Source: Mycobacterium colombiense (GTDB lineage: Bacteria > Actinomycetota > Actinomycetes > Mycobacteriales > Mycobacteriaceae). From it: a stretch of 64,000 nt of DNA. The stretch lies in contig NZ_MBEI01000046.1 in the NCBI RefSeq assembly GCF_001953985.1, forward strand, positions 1 to 64,000. Reading direction: 5' to 3'. Positions 9,476 through 17,800 of this stretch are shown here, piece by piece. Every line of letters starts with the position of its first letter. Position 1 is the stretch's first letter. The notes under the pieces are model-generated. The model was not told the origin of the DNA and did no database searches. It worked only from the letters and a program-made list of their open reading frames with translations. A program made the position numbers and the translations under genes.

Positions 9476-10558
9476 ATGATTGTGGCACAGACTATTTGGA
9501 ACGGAATTCCGGCCGACTTGTACGGCCGCCGTAAGCGCGACCGGATGTACACCGCGTTGTACGGGGTCGGTGCGTTGTTCGGCGGCCTGGCGTCGGCGTC
9601 GCGGTGGACGTCCTCGCGGGTGCAGTCCGTGCAGCGCACCACCACCGCGGTCGTCACGCACCGCGAACTGCTGGCGCCCGATGTGGTCGCGCTGACACTG
9701 GCCGACCCGGCCGGGGGGTTGTTGCCGTCCTGGACGCCCGGCGCACATATCGACGTTCGGCTGCCATCGGGTCGCCGCCGGCAGTACTCGCTGTGCGGTT
9801 CGCCCGGACGGCGCACCGACTACCGCATCGCGGTGCGCCGCATCGCCGAGGGCGGCGGTGGCTCGATCGAAATGCACGAGACCTTCGAGGTGGGCGACAA
9901 ATTCGAGTTCGAAGGGCCGCGCAACGCATTCTATCTCGTGACCGACGAGCGCGAGGTGCTGTTCGTGATCGGCGGCATCGGAGTGACACCGATCCTGCCC
10001 ATGATCCAGACGGCCCAGCAGCGCGGAATCAATTGGCGCGCCGTGTATGCCGGTCGCGGCCGGGAGTACATGCCGCTGCTCGACGAGGTGGTGGCGGTGG
10101 ACCCCGACCGGGTCACGGTGTGGGCCGACGACGAGCGCGGCCGATTCCCCACCGCGTCCGACTTACTTGCCGAAGCCGGGCCCACGACGGCCGTCTACGT
10201 GTGTGGCCCCACCGCCATGCTGGAATCGGTGCGCAGCGCGCGTAACGAACACGCCGATGCGCCGCTGCATTACGAACGTTTCGGCCCTCCACCGGTGGTC
10301 GACGGGGTTCCCTTCGAGCTGGAGCTGGCCCGCTCGCAGCGGGTGCTCAGCGTGCCGGGGAACCGGTCGGCGCTCGACGTCATGCTCGACCGCGATTCGA
10401 CCACCGCGTACTCCTGCCAGCAGGGGTTCTGCGGCACCTGCAAGGTGAAAGTTCTTGGCGGGCAGGTGGATCGCCGCGGGCGTACCGCGGAGGGTGATGA
10501 CGAAATGCTGGTCTGCGTTTCCCGCGCGAAATCCGGGCGCGTGGTGATCGACGCCTGA
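9476..10558 (+). CDS. Ferredoxin reductase-type oxidoreductase with C-terminal 2Fe-2S domain (PDR/VanB type)
   Basis: 360 residues. After an N-terminal extension come a flavin-binding barrel (RQYSLCGSP), an NAD(P)H-binding domain (VIGGIGVTPILPM), and a C-terminal plant-type ferredoxin domain with C314-x4-C319-x2-C322 and a distal C347. The chain would take electrons from NAD(P)H through flavin to the 2Fe-2S centre and on to an oxygenase. Its place at the end of the operon makes the diiron protein the natural partner (inference). The ATG at 9476 is two bases after the preceding stop; an in-frame ATG at 9419 lies inside the previous gene. Similar reductases serve phthalate, vanillate or alkane/desaturase oxygenases. 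Confidence 0.88.
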   Translation: MIVAQTIWNGIPADLYGRRKRDRMYTALYGVGALFGGLASASRWTSSRVQSVQRTTTAVVTHRELLAPDVVALTLADPAGGLLPSWTPGAHIDVRLPSGRRRQYSLCGSPGRRTDYRIAVRRIAEGGGGSIEMHETFEVGDKFEFEGPRNAFYLVTDEREVLFVIGGIGVTPILPMIQTAQQRGINWRAVYAGRGREYMPLLDEVVAVDPDRVTVWADDERGRFPTASDLLAEAGPTTAVYVCGPTAMLESVRSARNEHADAPLHYERFGPPPVVDGVPFELELARSQRVLSVPGNRSALDVMLDRDSTTAYSCQQGFCGTCKVKVLGGQVDRRGRTAEGDDEMLVCVSRAKSGRVVIDA

Positions 10559-10590
10559 GCGCTCAGATGCGCCACGTTTGACCCCGCACC

Positions 10591-11787
10591 GTGCAAAATG
10601 ACCACGTGCAGGGATTTGGCTTTCACACCTTGGCGCTGCTGACCGCTGTCGGTTTCGCCGGTCCCCTGCTGGCCTCCGTGCCGCGCCTGCGGATACCGGT
10701 GATCGTCGGGGAATTCCTCGCGGGCCTGGTGATCGGCAAGACCGGCTTCGGCGTCATCGATGCCACCGACCCGACCTTCCAATTGTTCGCCAACATCGGC
10801 TTCGCGCTGGTGATGTTCGTGGTGGGCAGTCACGTCCCAGTCCGCGACCCCGGGATGCGTTCGGCCGTGCCGAAGGCGTTGGCGCGGGCGGCCCTGGCCG
10901 GCGCCGCCGCGGCCGCCCTGGGCTTCGGGCTGGCCACGCAATTCGGCATCGGACACGCCGCGCTCTACGCCGTGCTGATGGCCTCGTCCTCGGCGGCCAT
11001 GACGCTGCCGATGATCGACTCGCTGCGCCTGCGCGGCCCGCAGGTACTGTCCGTGACCGCGCAGATCGCCATCGCAAACGCGGCCTGTATCGTATTGCTG
11101 CCCTTGGTCATTGACTTCCGTCACGCGGCGACGGCGGCGCTGGGCGGGTTGGCGATCACGGCCTGCGCCGCGCTGCTTTACGTGGTGCTGCGCTGGGTCG
11201 ACCGCCGGGACTGGCGGCAGCGCATGCACGACTATTCGCACCGGAATCAGCTGGCGCTGGAATTGCGGATCAACCTGCTGGTGCTGTTCGGGCTGGCGAT
11301 GCTGGCCGTCAGCACCGACGTGTCGATCATGCTGGCGGGCTTCGCGCTGGGTCTGGTGATCGCCATGGTCGGTGAACCGAGGCGGCTGGCGCGCCAGTTG
11401 TTCGGCATCACCGAGGGTTTCTTCAGCCCGGTGTTCTTCGTCTGGCTCGGCGCCTCGCTGCAGGTGCGCGAGCTGGGATCGCAGCCGAAATACATTCTGC
11501 TCGGCGTCGGCCTTGGGCTGGGCGGTGTGCTGGCGCATTGCGCGGGAAGGCTGCTCGGCCAGCCGCTCACGTATGCGGTGATGTCCTCCACTCAGCTCGG
11601 CGTGGCGGTGGCCGCCGCCACCATCGGCACCCAGCAGCACCTGCTTGCCGCGGGCGAAGCGTCGGCGTTGATGTTCGGTTCCCTGCTGACCATCGCCTGC
11701 ACGTCGATAGCGGGCGCGATCGCGGCGCGCGGCCAGGCCGCAACCGACCCGGGGGAGCCCGCCAAGGCCGCCAGGTCCGTTCCGTAA
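10591..11787 (+). CDS. Cation:proton antiporter, CPA2/KefB-like membrane protein
   Basis: A 398-residue hydrophobic protein with about 12 TM segments and the Na+/H+ exchanger (PF00999-like) pattern. It opens with a periplasmic-then-TM stretch containing PVIVGEFLAGLVIG, typical of the first CPA2 helices, and continues with a conserved LMASSSAAMTLPM crossover region. It lacks KTN/TrkA nucleotide-binding domains, so it is not a complete KefB/C; it resembles stand-alone mycobacterial antiporter genes. Start GTG 10591 (GTG 10606 is an alternative). It lies 32 bp after the lipid operon, so it may be partly co-transcribed. The likely role is proton-coupled export of K+ or Na+ at the plasma membrane. 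Confidence 0.82.
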   Translation: MQNDHVQGFGFHTLALLTAVGFAGPLLASVPRLRIPVIVGEFLAGLVIGKTGFGVIDATDPTFQLFANIGFALVMFVVGSHVPVRDPGMRSAVPKALARAALAGAAAAALGFGLATQFGIGHAALYAVLMASSSAAMTLPMIDSLRLRGPQVLSVTAQIAIANAACIVLLPLVIDFRHAATAALGGLAITACAALLYVVLRWVDRRDWRQRMHDYSHRNQLALELRINLLVLFGLAMLAVSTDVSIMLAGFALGLVIAMVGEPRRLARQLFGITEGFFSPVFFVWLGASLQVRELGSQPKYILLGVGLGLGGVLAHCAGRLLGQPLTYAVMSSTQLGVAVAAATIGTQQHLLAAGEASALMFGSLLTIACTSIAGAIAARGQAATDPGEPAKAARSVP

Positions 11788-11816
11788 AAAGACCTCGCGG
11801 CGGACCCGGCCGCGGA

Positions 11817-11836
11817 TATTGGCCAAAAGTCCCTTG
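11817..11836 (-). promoter_or_regulatory. Possible DosR (DevR) box upstream of the nitroreductase gene
   Basis: On the minus strand the sequence reads GGGACTTTTGGCCAA, which keeps the GGGACT half-site and A/T core of the 20-bp DosR consensus (TTSGGGACTWWAGTCCCSAA). Roughly 12 of 20 positions agree, with the second half-site degenerate. It lies about 85 bp before an Acg-like gene, a family controlled by DosR in M. tuberculosis. Confidence 0.35.
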
Positions 11837-11920
11837 AGCTAGAGCCGTCGTGCTCTCGTGGGGCCGCCGAGAACGCGTGATCGTGGATACCGGCAAGGCG
11901 CTAGGCGAGAGGGGACGGGT

Positions 11921-12895
11921 ATGGACACCCGCTTTCCGGACGCCGGAACGATCCGGACGGCCCTGACTTTGGCATCGCGCGCCCCGTCGGTGCACAACAC
12001 CCAACCGTGGCGGTGGCGCGTCGACACGACGAACCTGCAGCTGTACGCCGATCCCGGCCGTCAACTGCCCAACACCGACCCCGATGGCCGCGACTTGATC
12101 CTGAGTTGTGGCACGGCGCTGCATCACTGCGTTGCGGCGTTCGCGGCGGTCGGATGGCGATCCCGGGTGAGCCGGTTGCCGAACGACGACGACCCCACCC
12201 ACCTCGCCACGATCGAGCTCTCCCCTCATGTCGCCGATTACGTCGACATCGCACTCGCGGCCGCCATCCCGCGGCGGCGCACCGATCGGCGCCACTACAG
12301 CTCCTGGCCGGTGCCCATGGGTGATATCGCGCTGATGGCGGCGCGCGCCGCCCGCACCGGCGTCACGCTGTGCCAGGTGGAAGACATCGACAGGCTGCAC
12401 GACATCGTCGCCGAATCCGTCCGCGATCACCTCACCCAGGACTATCTCGCCGAGCTCACGGCGTGGAGCGGGCGCTACTTCTCGGTCGCGGGCGTTCCCG
12501 CGCACAGTGCGCCGATATCCGATCCGGACGCCAAGATCCCGAGTCGCCTGTTCGCCGGTGCGGTCCTGCCGATGGCACCGGACTCGTCCTCGGCCGACGA
12601 CAACGCCGTGGTGCTCGCGCTCGGCACCCGCCACGACGACCGGCTGGCCCAGCTGCGCGCCGGGGAAGCCACCAGCGTTGTGCTGCTCACCGCGACGTCG
12701 ACGGGACTGGCCAGTTGTCCGGTCACCGAACCTCTGGAGATGGCCGCAACCCGCGAAGCGGTCCGCTCCGACATCTTCGGCGACAACAACTACCCGCAGA
12801 TGCTGCTTCGGGTGGGCTGGGCGCCGATCAACGCCGACCCGCTGCCGGCGACGCCGCGACGCGACCTCGGCGACTTCGTCGAGTGGGCGAACTGA
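11921..12895 (+). CDS. Acg-family nitroreductase-fold protein
   Basis: 324 residues resembling the mycobacterial Acg / Rv3131 / Rv3127 group, flavin-binding nitroreductase-fold proteins induced in hypoxia and linked to dormancy. Recognisable parts are the N-terminal ASRAPSVHNTQPWRW, the RRRTDRR basic segment in the middle, and the C-terminal PQMLLRVGWAP. Acg proteins keep the fold but in studied members lack normal nitroreductase activity; they may sequester flavin. ATG 11921 follows GAGAGGGGA (11907-11915). It converges with the PNPOx-like gene and sits 660 bp from devR, the regulator of this family, with a possible DosR box upstream. A role in the hypoxic/NO response is therefore likely. 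Confidence 0.88.
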   Translation: MDTRFPDAGTIRTALTLASRAPSVHNTQPWRWRVDTTNLQLYADPGRQLPNTDPDGRDLILSCGTALHHCVAAFAAVGWRSRVSRLPNDDDPTHLATIELSPHVADYVDIALAAAIPRRRTDRRHYSSWPVPMGDIALMAARAARTGVTLCQVEDIDRLHDIVAESVRDHLTQDYLAELTAWSGRYFSVAGVPAHSAPISDPDAKIPSRLFAGAVLPMAPDSSSADDNAVVLALGTRHDDRLAQLRAGEATSVVLLTATSTGLASCPVTEPLEMAATREAVRSDIFGDNNYPQMLLRVGWAPINADPLPATPRRDLGDFVEWAN

Positions 12896-12904
12896 TCGCG
12901 GGCG

Positions 12905-13321
12905 CTAAACGTCACCCGGCGGTGACCCGAACTGGAACCGGCGGCCGGTGACGCTCTGGGGAACGATGCGCACATAGTGCGTCTTCTCCGGCCTGGTCCA
13001 CGGCAACACCTGCGCGCGCTCGGCCTCCTCGAGTTCCTCGGGCGTGTGCAGCGACCGCGCGGTGCCCCGGACGATCACGCTCCACGCCTCGGCGACGTTG
13101 TGGTCGTCGACCTCGAACAGCACCTTGTTGTTGATCGCGGAGCTGACCAGCTTGGTTCCCGCCGCGGTGCGGAACAGCACGGTCCGGCGCTGAACGACGT
13201 AGTTGACCGGAAAGATGTCGGGCTGACCGTCGGCGTAGGTGACCAGCCGGCCCAGTGCCAGGCTGCCGAGCAGCTCCCAGCACTCGTGCACCGGGAGGAT
13301 GGTGACTCCGTCATCGGTCAT
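12905..13321 (-). CDS. Pyridoxamine 5'-phosphate oxidase-like (split beta-barrel) protein, Rv3129-like
   Basis: 138 residues with a split-barrel flavin-binding fold: [21 protein letters not shown] near the N-terminus and [11 protein letters not shown] in the middle. This is the usual pattern of the single-domain mycobacterial PNPOx-like proteins that bind FMN, F420 or heme rather than make PLP. Rv3129, a DosR-regulon member, is the closest kind by memory. ATG 13321 follows GGAAGGA; upstream in-frame starts would run into the regulatory region. It is divergent from devR across 235 bp that contain a DosR-box-like site, which supports shared hypoxic control. Confidence 0.82.
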   Translation of the reverse strand: MTDDGVTILPVHECWELLGSLALGRLVTYADGQPDIFPVNYVVQRRTVLFRTAAGTKLVSSAINNKVLFEVDDHNVAEAWSVIVRGTARSLHTPEELEEAERAQVLPWTRPEKTHYVRIVPQSVTGRRFQFGSPPGDV

Positions 13322-13438
13322 CAAGATTCCTTCCCGCGAACGCGACTGCCGTCCACAATGGGCCACTGTCGCAATAGGCCACTGCCGCAAGGCTATTGAC
13401 GCGCCGCTCGCCGGAGCGCCGGCCGAAGGTCCTCAGCC

Positions 13439-13458
13439 GTGGGGACCAAAGTCGTTGA
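13439..13458 (+). promoter_or_regulatory. DosR (DevR) box between the PNPOx-like gene and devR
   Basis: GTGGGGACCAAAGTCGTTGA agrees with the 20-bp DosR consensus at about 14 positions. The GGGAC half-site, A/T core and AGTC start of the second half-site are intact, and the last five bases are poor. The site is about 100 bp before devR and about 120 bp before the divergent gene, a position suited to autoregulation. Confidence 0.55.
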
Positions 13459-13467
13459 ACCCGTTGC

Positions 13468-13490
13468 TTCTCGACGGCTCCCGTCGAGAA
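13468..13490. repeat. Perfect 10-bp inverted repeat in the devR leader
   Basis: TTCTCGACGG and CCGTCGAGAA are exact reverse complements separated by CTC. The site lies 66 bp upstream of the devR ATG and just downstream of the DosR-like box. There is no T-run after it, so it is either a protein operator or an RNA hairpin in the devR 5' leader, not a standard terminator. Confidence 0.6.
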
Positions 13491-13556
13491 TATGGGATAT
13501 TGGTTTGGTCTGCCGCAAATCTTTCCAGTTGCGAGACCGGCAGGAAAGGGCCCGTC

Positions 13557-14225
13557 ATGGTCAAGGTGTTCCTGGTCGACGACCACGAAGTCGTCCGCCG
13601 CGGTCTTTCCGATCTGCTCGCTTCCGACCCCGACCTCCAGATCGTCGGCGAGGCCGGAACGGTGGCCGAGGCAAAAGCCCGGATACCGGCGTTGCAGCCC
13701 GACGTGGCCGTGCTCGACGTTCGCCTGCCCGATGGCAACGGCATCGAACTGTGCCGCGACCTGGTATCGGATCATCCCGACCTGCGCTGCCTGATGTTGA
13801 CATCGTTCACCTCCGACGAGGCGATGCTCGAGGCGATCCTGGCCGGTGCCAGCGGGTTCGTCGTCAAGGACATCAAGGGCATGGAGCTGGCGCACGCGAT
13901 CAAGGAGGTGGGCGCCGGTAAGTCGCTGCTGGACAATCGGGCGGCCGCGGCGCTGATGGCGAAGCTGCGCGGCACGACCACGCGCGAGGACCCGCTGTCC
14001 GGACTGACCGAGCAGGAACGCACCCTGCTCGGACTGCTCAGCGAAGGATTGACCAACCGGCAGATCGCCTCGCGAATGTTCCTCGCGGAGAAGACGGTGA
14101 AGAACTACGTGTCGCGGTTGTTGGCCAAACTCGGCATGGAGCGCCGCACCCAGGCGGCGGTGTTCGCGTCGAAACTCAATCAGCGGTCCGGCCCACCGTC
14201 GACGCCGCCGGACTGGTCTGGGTGA
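13557..14225 (+). CDS. devR: Dormancy response regulator DevR/DosR (NarL/LuxR type)
   Basis: 222 residues, near-identical in key stretches to M. tuberculosis DevR. The receiver domain has acidic pocket D8-D9, phospho-acceptor D54 ([11 protein letters not shown]) and the conserved [11 protein letters not shown] segment. The C-terminal LuxR-type HTH contains [18 protein letters not shown] and [16 protein letters not shown]. DevR phosphorylated by DevS or DosT activates the dormancy regulon in hypoxia, NO or CO. ATG 13557 follows AGGAAAGG. The stop overlaps the devS start by four bases (GTGA), so the pair is translationally coupled. Unlike M. tuberculosis, no Rv3134c-type universal stress gene precedes devR. 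Confidence 0.95.
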   Translation: MVKVFLVDDHEVVRRGLSDLLASDPDLQIVGEAGTVAEAKARIPALQPDVAVLDVRLPDGNGIELCRDLVSDHPDLRCLMLTSFTSDEAMLEAILAGASGFVVKDIKGMELAHAIKEVGAGKSLLDNRAAAALMAKLRGTTTREDPLSGLTEQERTLLGLLSEGLTNRQIASRMFLAEKTVKNYVSRLLAKLGMERRTQAAVFASKLNQRSGPPSTPPDWSG

Positions 14226-15934
14226 CCGGCGGCGAAAAGGGCTCGGCATTCGCCGGACTCGGACAGCGTGGGCTGGTCAGCAAGATGCATGCCCAGCTCG
14301 ACGAGATCCTGGCCGCGCGCGATCAGATGGAGCAATTGCTGCGGGTGATCGTGGAGATCGGCGCGGACCTCGACCTCGACGCAACGCTGCACCGGATCAT
14401 CAGGGCGGCAAGGGAATTGACCTCTGCGCCGTACGGCGCCCTGGCCATCCGCGATAGCGACGGCAACTTGGTGTCGTTCGTCCACGAGGGCATGGACGCC
14501 GAGACGGTTCGGCGCATCGGGCACCTCCCGGTCGGCAAGGGGCTGTTGAGTTTGTCGCTGTTGGATACGCCCGCGCTGCGGATGGACGATCTGACCACGC
14601 ACCACGCCGCGGTCGGTTTTCCCGAACACCATCCGCCGATGCGCGCCTTCCTCGCGGTCCCGATCACCATCCGCGGCACCGTGTTTGGCAACCTGTATCT
14701 CACCCACGTCGATTCGGCACGCGTGTTCTCCGAGTCGGATGAGGTGGCCGCGCGCGCGTTGGCGTTCGCGGCAGCGGTCGCCATCGACAACGCGCAGGTC
14801 TTCGAACGCGAACGGACATCGGTGAAGTGGATCGAAGCCAGCCGCGAGATCACCACCGCGCTGTTGTCGCGCCGCGAACCGCACCGGCGCCCCTTGCAAC
14901 TGATCGCCGAACGCGCGCGCGTGTTGACCGACGCCGAGCAGGCCATCGTGCTGGTGCCGGCCGACTCCGACGCGCCCGACGACGAGGTGGACACGCTGGT
15001 GGTCTCCGCCGCGGTCGGTATATACGCGTCCGATGTGCTCGGTCAGCGAGTCCCGGTGGACGGCTCCACCAGCGGCGCGGTGTTCAGGTCCGGCGAACCG
15101 CTCATCACCGAGGAGTTGCGGTACCCGATCCAGTCTTTCACCGACGTCGGGCAGCGGCCGGCGATCCTGATGCCGCTGCGCGCCCGCGACGAGGTCGTCG
15201 GCGTGATCGCCATCGCCCGCGGCGCCGACCAGCCGCCGTTCGACGAGAGCTACCTGGACCTGGTCAGCGATTTCGCCACGCACGCCGCGATAGCGCTGGC
15301 GTTGACCTCGGCGCGGGAGGACGCCCGGCAGCTGACCATTCTGGCGGAGCGTGAACGCATCGCGCATGACCTGCACGACCATGTCATCCAACGGCTTTTC
15401 GCGGCCGGCATGAACCTGCAGGGCACGCTGGCCAGGGCGCGCTCGCCGGAGGTGGCCGACCGGCTCAATCGCACGCTCGACGACCTGCAGACCATCATCG
15501 AGGAAATCCGGACCACGATCTTCGCGCTCAAATCCCCGCTGGCCGCCAGCGGTGATTTCCGGCAGCGCATCCAGCGGGTAGTCGCCGACCTGACCGAAAA
15601 CCGTGACCTCGTCACGACCGTGCGGCTGGACGGGCCGATGTCCGCCGTGGGCACCGAGCTCGCCGACCACGCCGAAGCGGTCACCACCGAGGCCGTGAGC
15701 AATGCCCTGCGACATTCGGGAGCATCGCGGCTGACCGTCGAGATCAGCGTCGCGGACATGTTCATCCTCAACGTGATTGACGACGGATGCGGCATCCCGG
15801 CCGGCAACACTCGGCACAGCGGGCTGGAAAACATGAAGCGGCGCGCCGAGCAACTCGGCGGCACCTGTGAGATCACCAGTCCGCCCGAGGGCGGCACCCG
15901 GGTGCATTGGGTCACCCCACTGATCGATCACTGA
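14222..15934 (+). CDS. devS: Oxygen/NO-sensing histidine kinase DevS/DosT family
   Basis: 570 residues, slightly shorter than DosS (578). GAF-A occupies about residues 50-190 and carries the proximal heme histidine candidate H137 (FPEHHPPMR), matching H149 of DosS. GAF-B spans about 215-365. A HisKA_3 dimerisation segment follows with the phospho-histidine in HDLHDHVIQ (H385), then an HATPase domain with N-box EAVSNALRH and G-box DDGCGIP. The protein has no TM segments, so it is cytosolic. It senses O2, NO or CO through heme and phosphorylates DevR. The GTG start overlaps the devR stop. Whether this is devS or a dosT paralogue cannot be settled, but its position next to devR favours devS. Confidence 0.93.
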   Translation: MTGGEKGSAFAGLGQRGLVSKMHAQLDEILAARDQMEQLLRVIVEIGADLDLDATLHRIIRAARELTSAPYGALAIRDSDGNLVSFVHEGMDAETVRRIGHLPVGKGLLSLSLLDTPALRMDDLTTHHAAVGFPEHHPPMRAFLAVPITIRGTVFGNLYLTHVDSARVFSESDEVAARALAFAAAVAIDNAQVFERERTSVKWIEASREITTALLSRREPHRRPLQLIAERARVLTDAEQAIVLVPADSDAPDDEVDTLVVSAAVGIYASDVLGQRVPVDGSTSGAVFRSGEPLITEELRYPIQSFTDVGQRPAILMPLRARDEVVGVIAIARGADQPPFDESYLDLVSDFATHAAIALALTSAREDARQLTILAERERIAHDLHDHVIQRLFAAGMNLQGTLARARSPEVADRLNRTLDDLQTIIEEIRTTIFALKSPLAASGDFRQRIQRVVADLTENRDLVTTVRLDGPMSAVGTELADHAEAVTTEAVSNALRHSGASRLTVEISVADMFILNVIDDGCGIPAGNTRHSGLENMKRRAEQLGGTCEITSPPEGGTRVHWVTPLIDH

Positions 15935-15962
15935 GGGCGAACGGCTCTGGCCTGCAGTCGGT

Positions 15963-16646
15963 TTACTCCTGACCGTTGGTGGAGCGGACGCGCTGGTGCG
16001 CCGTCAGCATCAGGTGGTCGAATTCGGACTGTGTGTTCAGCGGCAGGCCGGCGCGGCGGAAGTCTTCGGCGATCTGCTCGGCCAGCGGCCGCAGCTTGAT
16101 ATTCGCTTCCTGGGACAGCCACTTGAGCAACTCGAAGGCCGCGCGTTCGCCGATGCCGTAGATCAGCATCAGCATGCCCTTGGCTTGTTCGATGCCCGCG
16201 CGGTTCTCGCTGATCTCAGCGAGTTTCGCGCTCATCTCCTCCTCCCGCATGCGCTCGCGGGGACCGGAGACGTCGATGTAGAACCCGTGCGTTCCGATCA
16301 CGTCGCCGTCGTCGTCGAAGATCCGGTCACCGACCACCACGACGTGGTGCACATCCCCCCGGGTATCGACGATCCGATGGCGCGTGCTGAAAGCCTGGTG
16401 CGTCTCCACAATCTGCTCGATGGTGGCCGCGACGTGTCCACGGTCCTCGGGATGCTTGTGTGACAGCACCAGTTCGGTGGTCGGAGAGACGCTGCCGGGC
16501 TCATACCCATGCATGCGTTGCACCTGATCCGACCACTCCCAGCGCTGGTCGGTGAAGTAGAACCGAAACCAGCCCGCCGGTTGCGCGGCACCGCCGGCCA
16601 GCGCTTGTTCCACGTTGGCGGTCTGGCCGTCGAGTTCCCATTTCAT
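15963..16646 (-). CDS. PAS-ANTAR domain protein (putative RNA-binding antiterminator)
   Basis: 227 residues. A PAS domain at about 20-130 starts with WFRFYFTDQRWEWSDQ and includes the HPEDRGHV turn typical of PAS-3 folds. A short coiled segment follows, and then an ANTAR domain at about 150-210 (IEQAKGMLMLIYGIGERAAFELL in two conserved helices). ANTAR domains bind paired hexaloop RNA stems and block termination; the PAS domain probably senses a ligand or redox state. ATG 16646 is preceded by GGAG at 13 nt; a GTG at 16670 is possible. The gene ends 28 bp from devS on the opposite strand, beside the dormancy regulator. Confidence 0.85.
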   Translation of the reverse strand: MKWELDGQTANVEQALAGGAAQPAGWFRFYFTDQRWEWSDQVQRMHGYEPGSVSPTTELVLSHKHPEDRGHVAATIEQIVETHQAFSTRHRIVDTRGDVHHVVVVGDRIFDDDGDVIGTHGFYIDVSGPRERMREEEMSAKLAEISENRAGIEQAKGMLMLIYGIGERAAFELLKWLSQEANIKLRPLAEQIAEDFRRAGLPLNTQSEFDHLMLTAHQRVRSTNGQE

Positions 16647-16778
16647 CGTGCAATCCGGTCTCCGTCGCACCGGCGCGAGACGTTCGCACCGGTGGCCTGG
16701 GGCCGGCGGCGGGCGGCGGTTGGAGTAGTCGGCACGCGGGCGCGTGCCGGAGGCCCCGCCGCCCGGCCCGCCGGTCGG

Positions 16779-17228
16779 TCAGGCGTTGATGACCTCGCGC
16801 TGGGCGCCGCTGTCCCGGACGGCCCGGGGTGTGTCGCCGCGGCCGACGGCGATCTTGCGCGGCTTGGCTTTCTCGGCCACCGGAACATGAAGGCGCAGAA
16901 CGCCTTCGGCATACGAGGCCTCGATCTTGTCGGTATCGAGATTCTCGCCGAGCACCAGCTGGCGGCTGAACACGCCGCGCGGCCGCTCGGTGGCCAGCAT
17001 CTCGCGGTTGGGATCGACGGCCGGTCGTTCGGCGCGCACTGTCACCACGTTGCGCTCGATGTCGATGTCCAGCGAGTCGGCATCGATACCAGGCAGGTCG
17101 AACTCGACGACGAACTTCTCGCCTTCGCGCCAAGCGTCCATGGGCATCACTGCCGGCCGGGCGGCGGTACCGAGGACCTGGTGGGCGAAGCGGTCGAGCT
17201 CACGAAAGGGATCTGATCGCATCAGCAT
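16779..17228 (-). CDS. hsp18: 18-kDa small heat-shock protein (18-kDa antigen, Hsp20 family)
   Basis: 149 residues, closely similar to the M. leprae 18-kDa antigen: the N-terminus [15 protein letters not shown], the block [20 protein letters not shown], and the alpha-crystallin core ending in the [11 protein letters not shown] strand (the G-x-L motif). It is an ATP-independent chaperone. From memory, M. tuberculosis has HspX and Acr2 but no direct counterpart, whereas M. avium-type species do. ATG 17228 is 8 nt after AGAGG; a GTG three codons upstream overlaps that site. Divergent from a MerR/HspR-like gene with a palindromic site between them. Confidence 0.92.
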   Translation of the reverse strand: MLMRSDPFRELDRFAHQVLGTAARPAVMPMDAWREGEKFVVEFDLPGIDADSLDIDIERNVVTVRAERPAVDPNREMLATERPRGVFSRQLVLGENLDTDKIEASYAEGVLRLHVPVAEKAKPRKIAVGRGDTPRAVRDSGAQREVINA

Positions 17229-17273
17229 GGTGGTCACCTCTCACTCCAATCTAGGCGGTGGGTCGGCAATTTC

Positions 17274-17291
17274 CTATGTCTAATGACATAG
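17274..17291. promoter_or_regulatory. Palindromic operator candidate between hsp18 and the MerR-type gene
   Basis: CTATGTC-TAAT-GACATAG, a perfect 7-bp-arm inverted repeat, lies 46 bp from the hsp18 start and 79 bp from the start of the divergent regulator. It is not the classical HAIR box (CTTGAGT-N7-ACTCAAG) of HspR. It is a plausible binding site for the neighbouring MerR-type protein. Confidence 0.55.
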
Positions 17292-17369
17292 ATTTGATAT
17301 ATCATCATCGACAGAATGACGCAAGTGTGCTAAACAGATTTTTCGAGCTGATAGTGAAGGAGACGCGCG

Positions 17370-17735
17370 ATGGCCGACCACCGCGGCGACGCGGGTGCCC
17401 CGTCGTCTGACCATGGTGTGTACGGCATCTCGGTGGCCGCCGAATTGTCCGGGATCGCGGTGCAGTCGCTGCGGCTGTATGAGCGCTACGGCTTGATCAA
17501 ACCGGCCCGCAGCCGGGGCGGAACCCGCCGATATAGCGCCGACGACCTGATGCGGCTCAGGCGCATCAGCGAGCTGGTCGAGTCCGGGGTCAACCTGGCC
17601 GGCGTCGCACGCATCCTGGATCTGGAGGACCACAACGCCACGCTGTCGGCGGCCAACACAGACCTGCGGTCCACCAACCGCACCTTGCGAGAAGCCGCGA
17701 AGACGGCCAAGCCCGCCGACCCTGGCACCGTGTAG
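17370..17735 (+). CDS. MerR-family, HspR-like transcriptional regulator
   Basis: 121 residues. The MerR winged-helix HTH spans about 15-85: GVYGISVAAELSGIAVQSLRLYERYGL, RGGTRRYS, then ELVESGVNLAGVARIL, a close match to HspR. A short C-terminal coiled-coil tail follows for dimerisation, and there are no metal-binding cysteines. HspR represses dnaK and other heat-shock genes; this protein, divergent from hsp18, probably controls hsp18 and itself through the palindrome at 17274-17291 (inference). ATG 17370 follows GAAGGAG. Confidence 0.85.
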   Translation: MADHRGDAGAPSSDHGVYGISVAAELSGIAVQSLRLYERYGLIKPARSRGGTRRYSADDLMRLRRISELVESGVNLAGVARILDLEDHNATLSAANTDLRSTNRTLREAAKTAKPADPGTV

Positions 17736-17746
17736 GGCCCGTCACG

Positions 17747-17771
17747 GATTGCACCGGCCGGCGCCGGGTAT
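17747..17771 (+). promoter_or_regulatory. SigF-like promoter before DUF1360 gene
   Basis: GATT, 15 nt, GGGTAT, one mismatch from the mycobacterial SigF consensus (GTTT-N15-17-GGGTAT), with a 5' leader of roughly 22 nt before ATG 17801. Confidence 0.4.
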
Positions 17772-17800
17772 CCGTCCCGCTATGCCTTTGAGGAGAAGCG

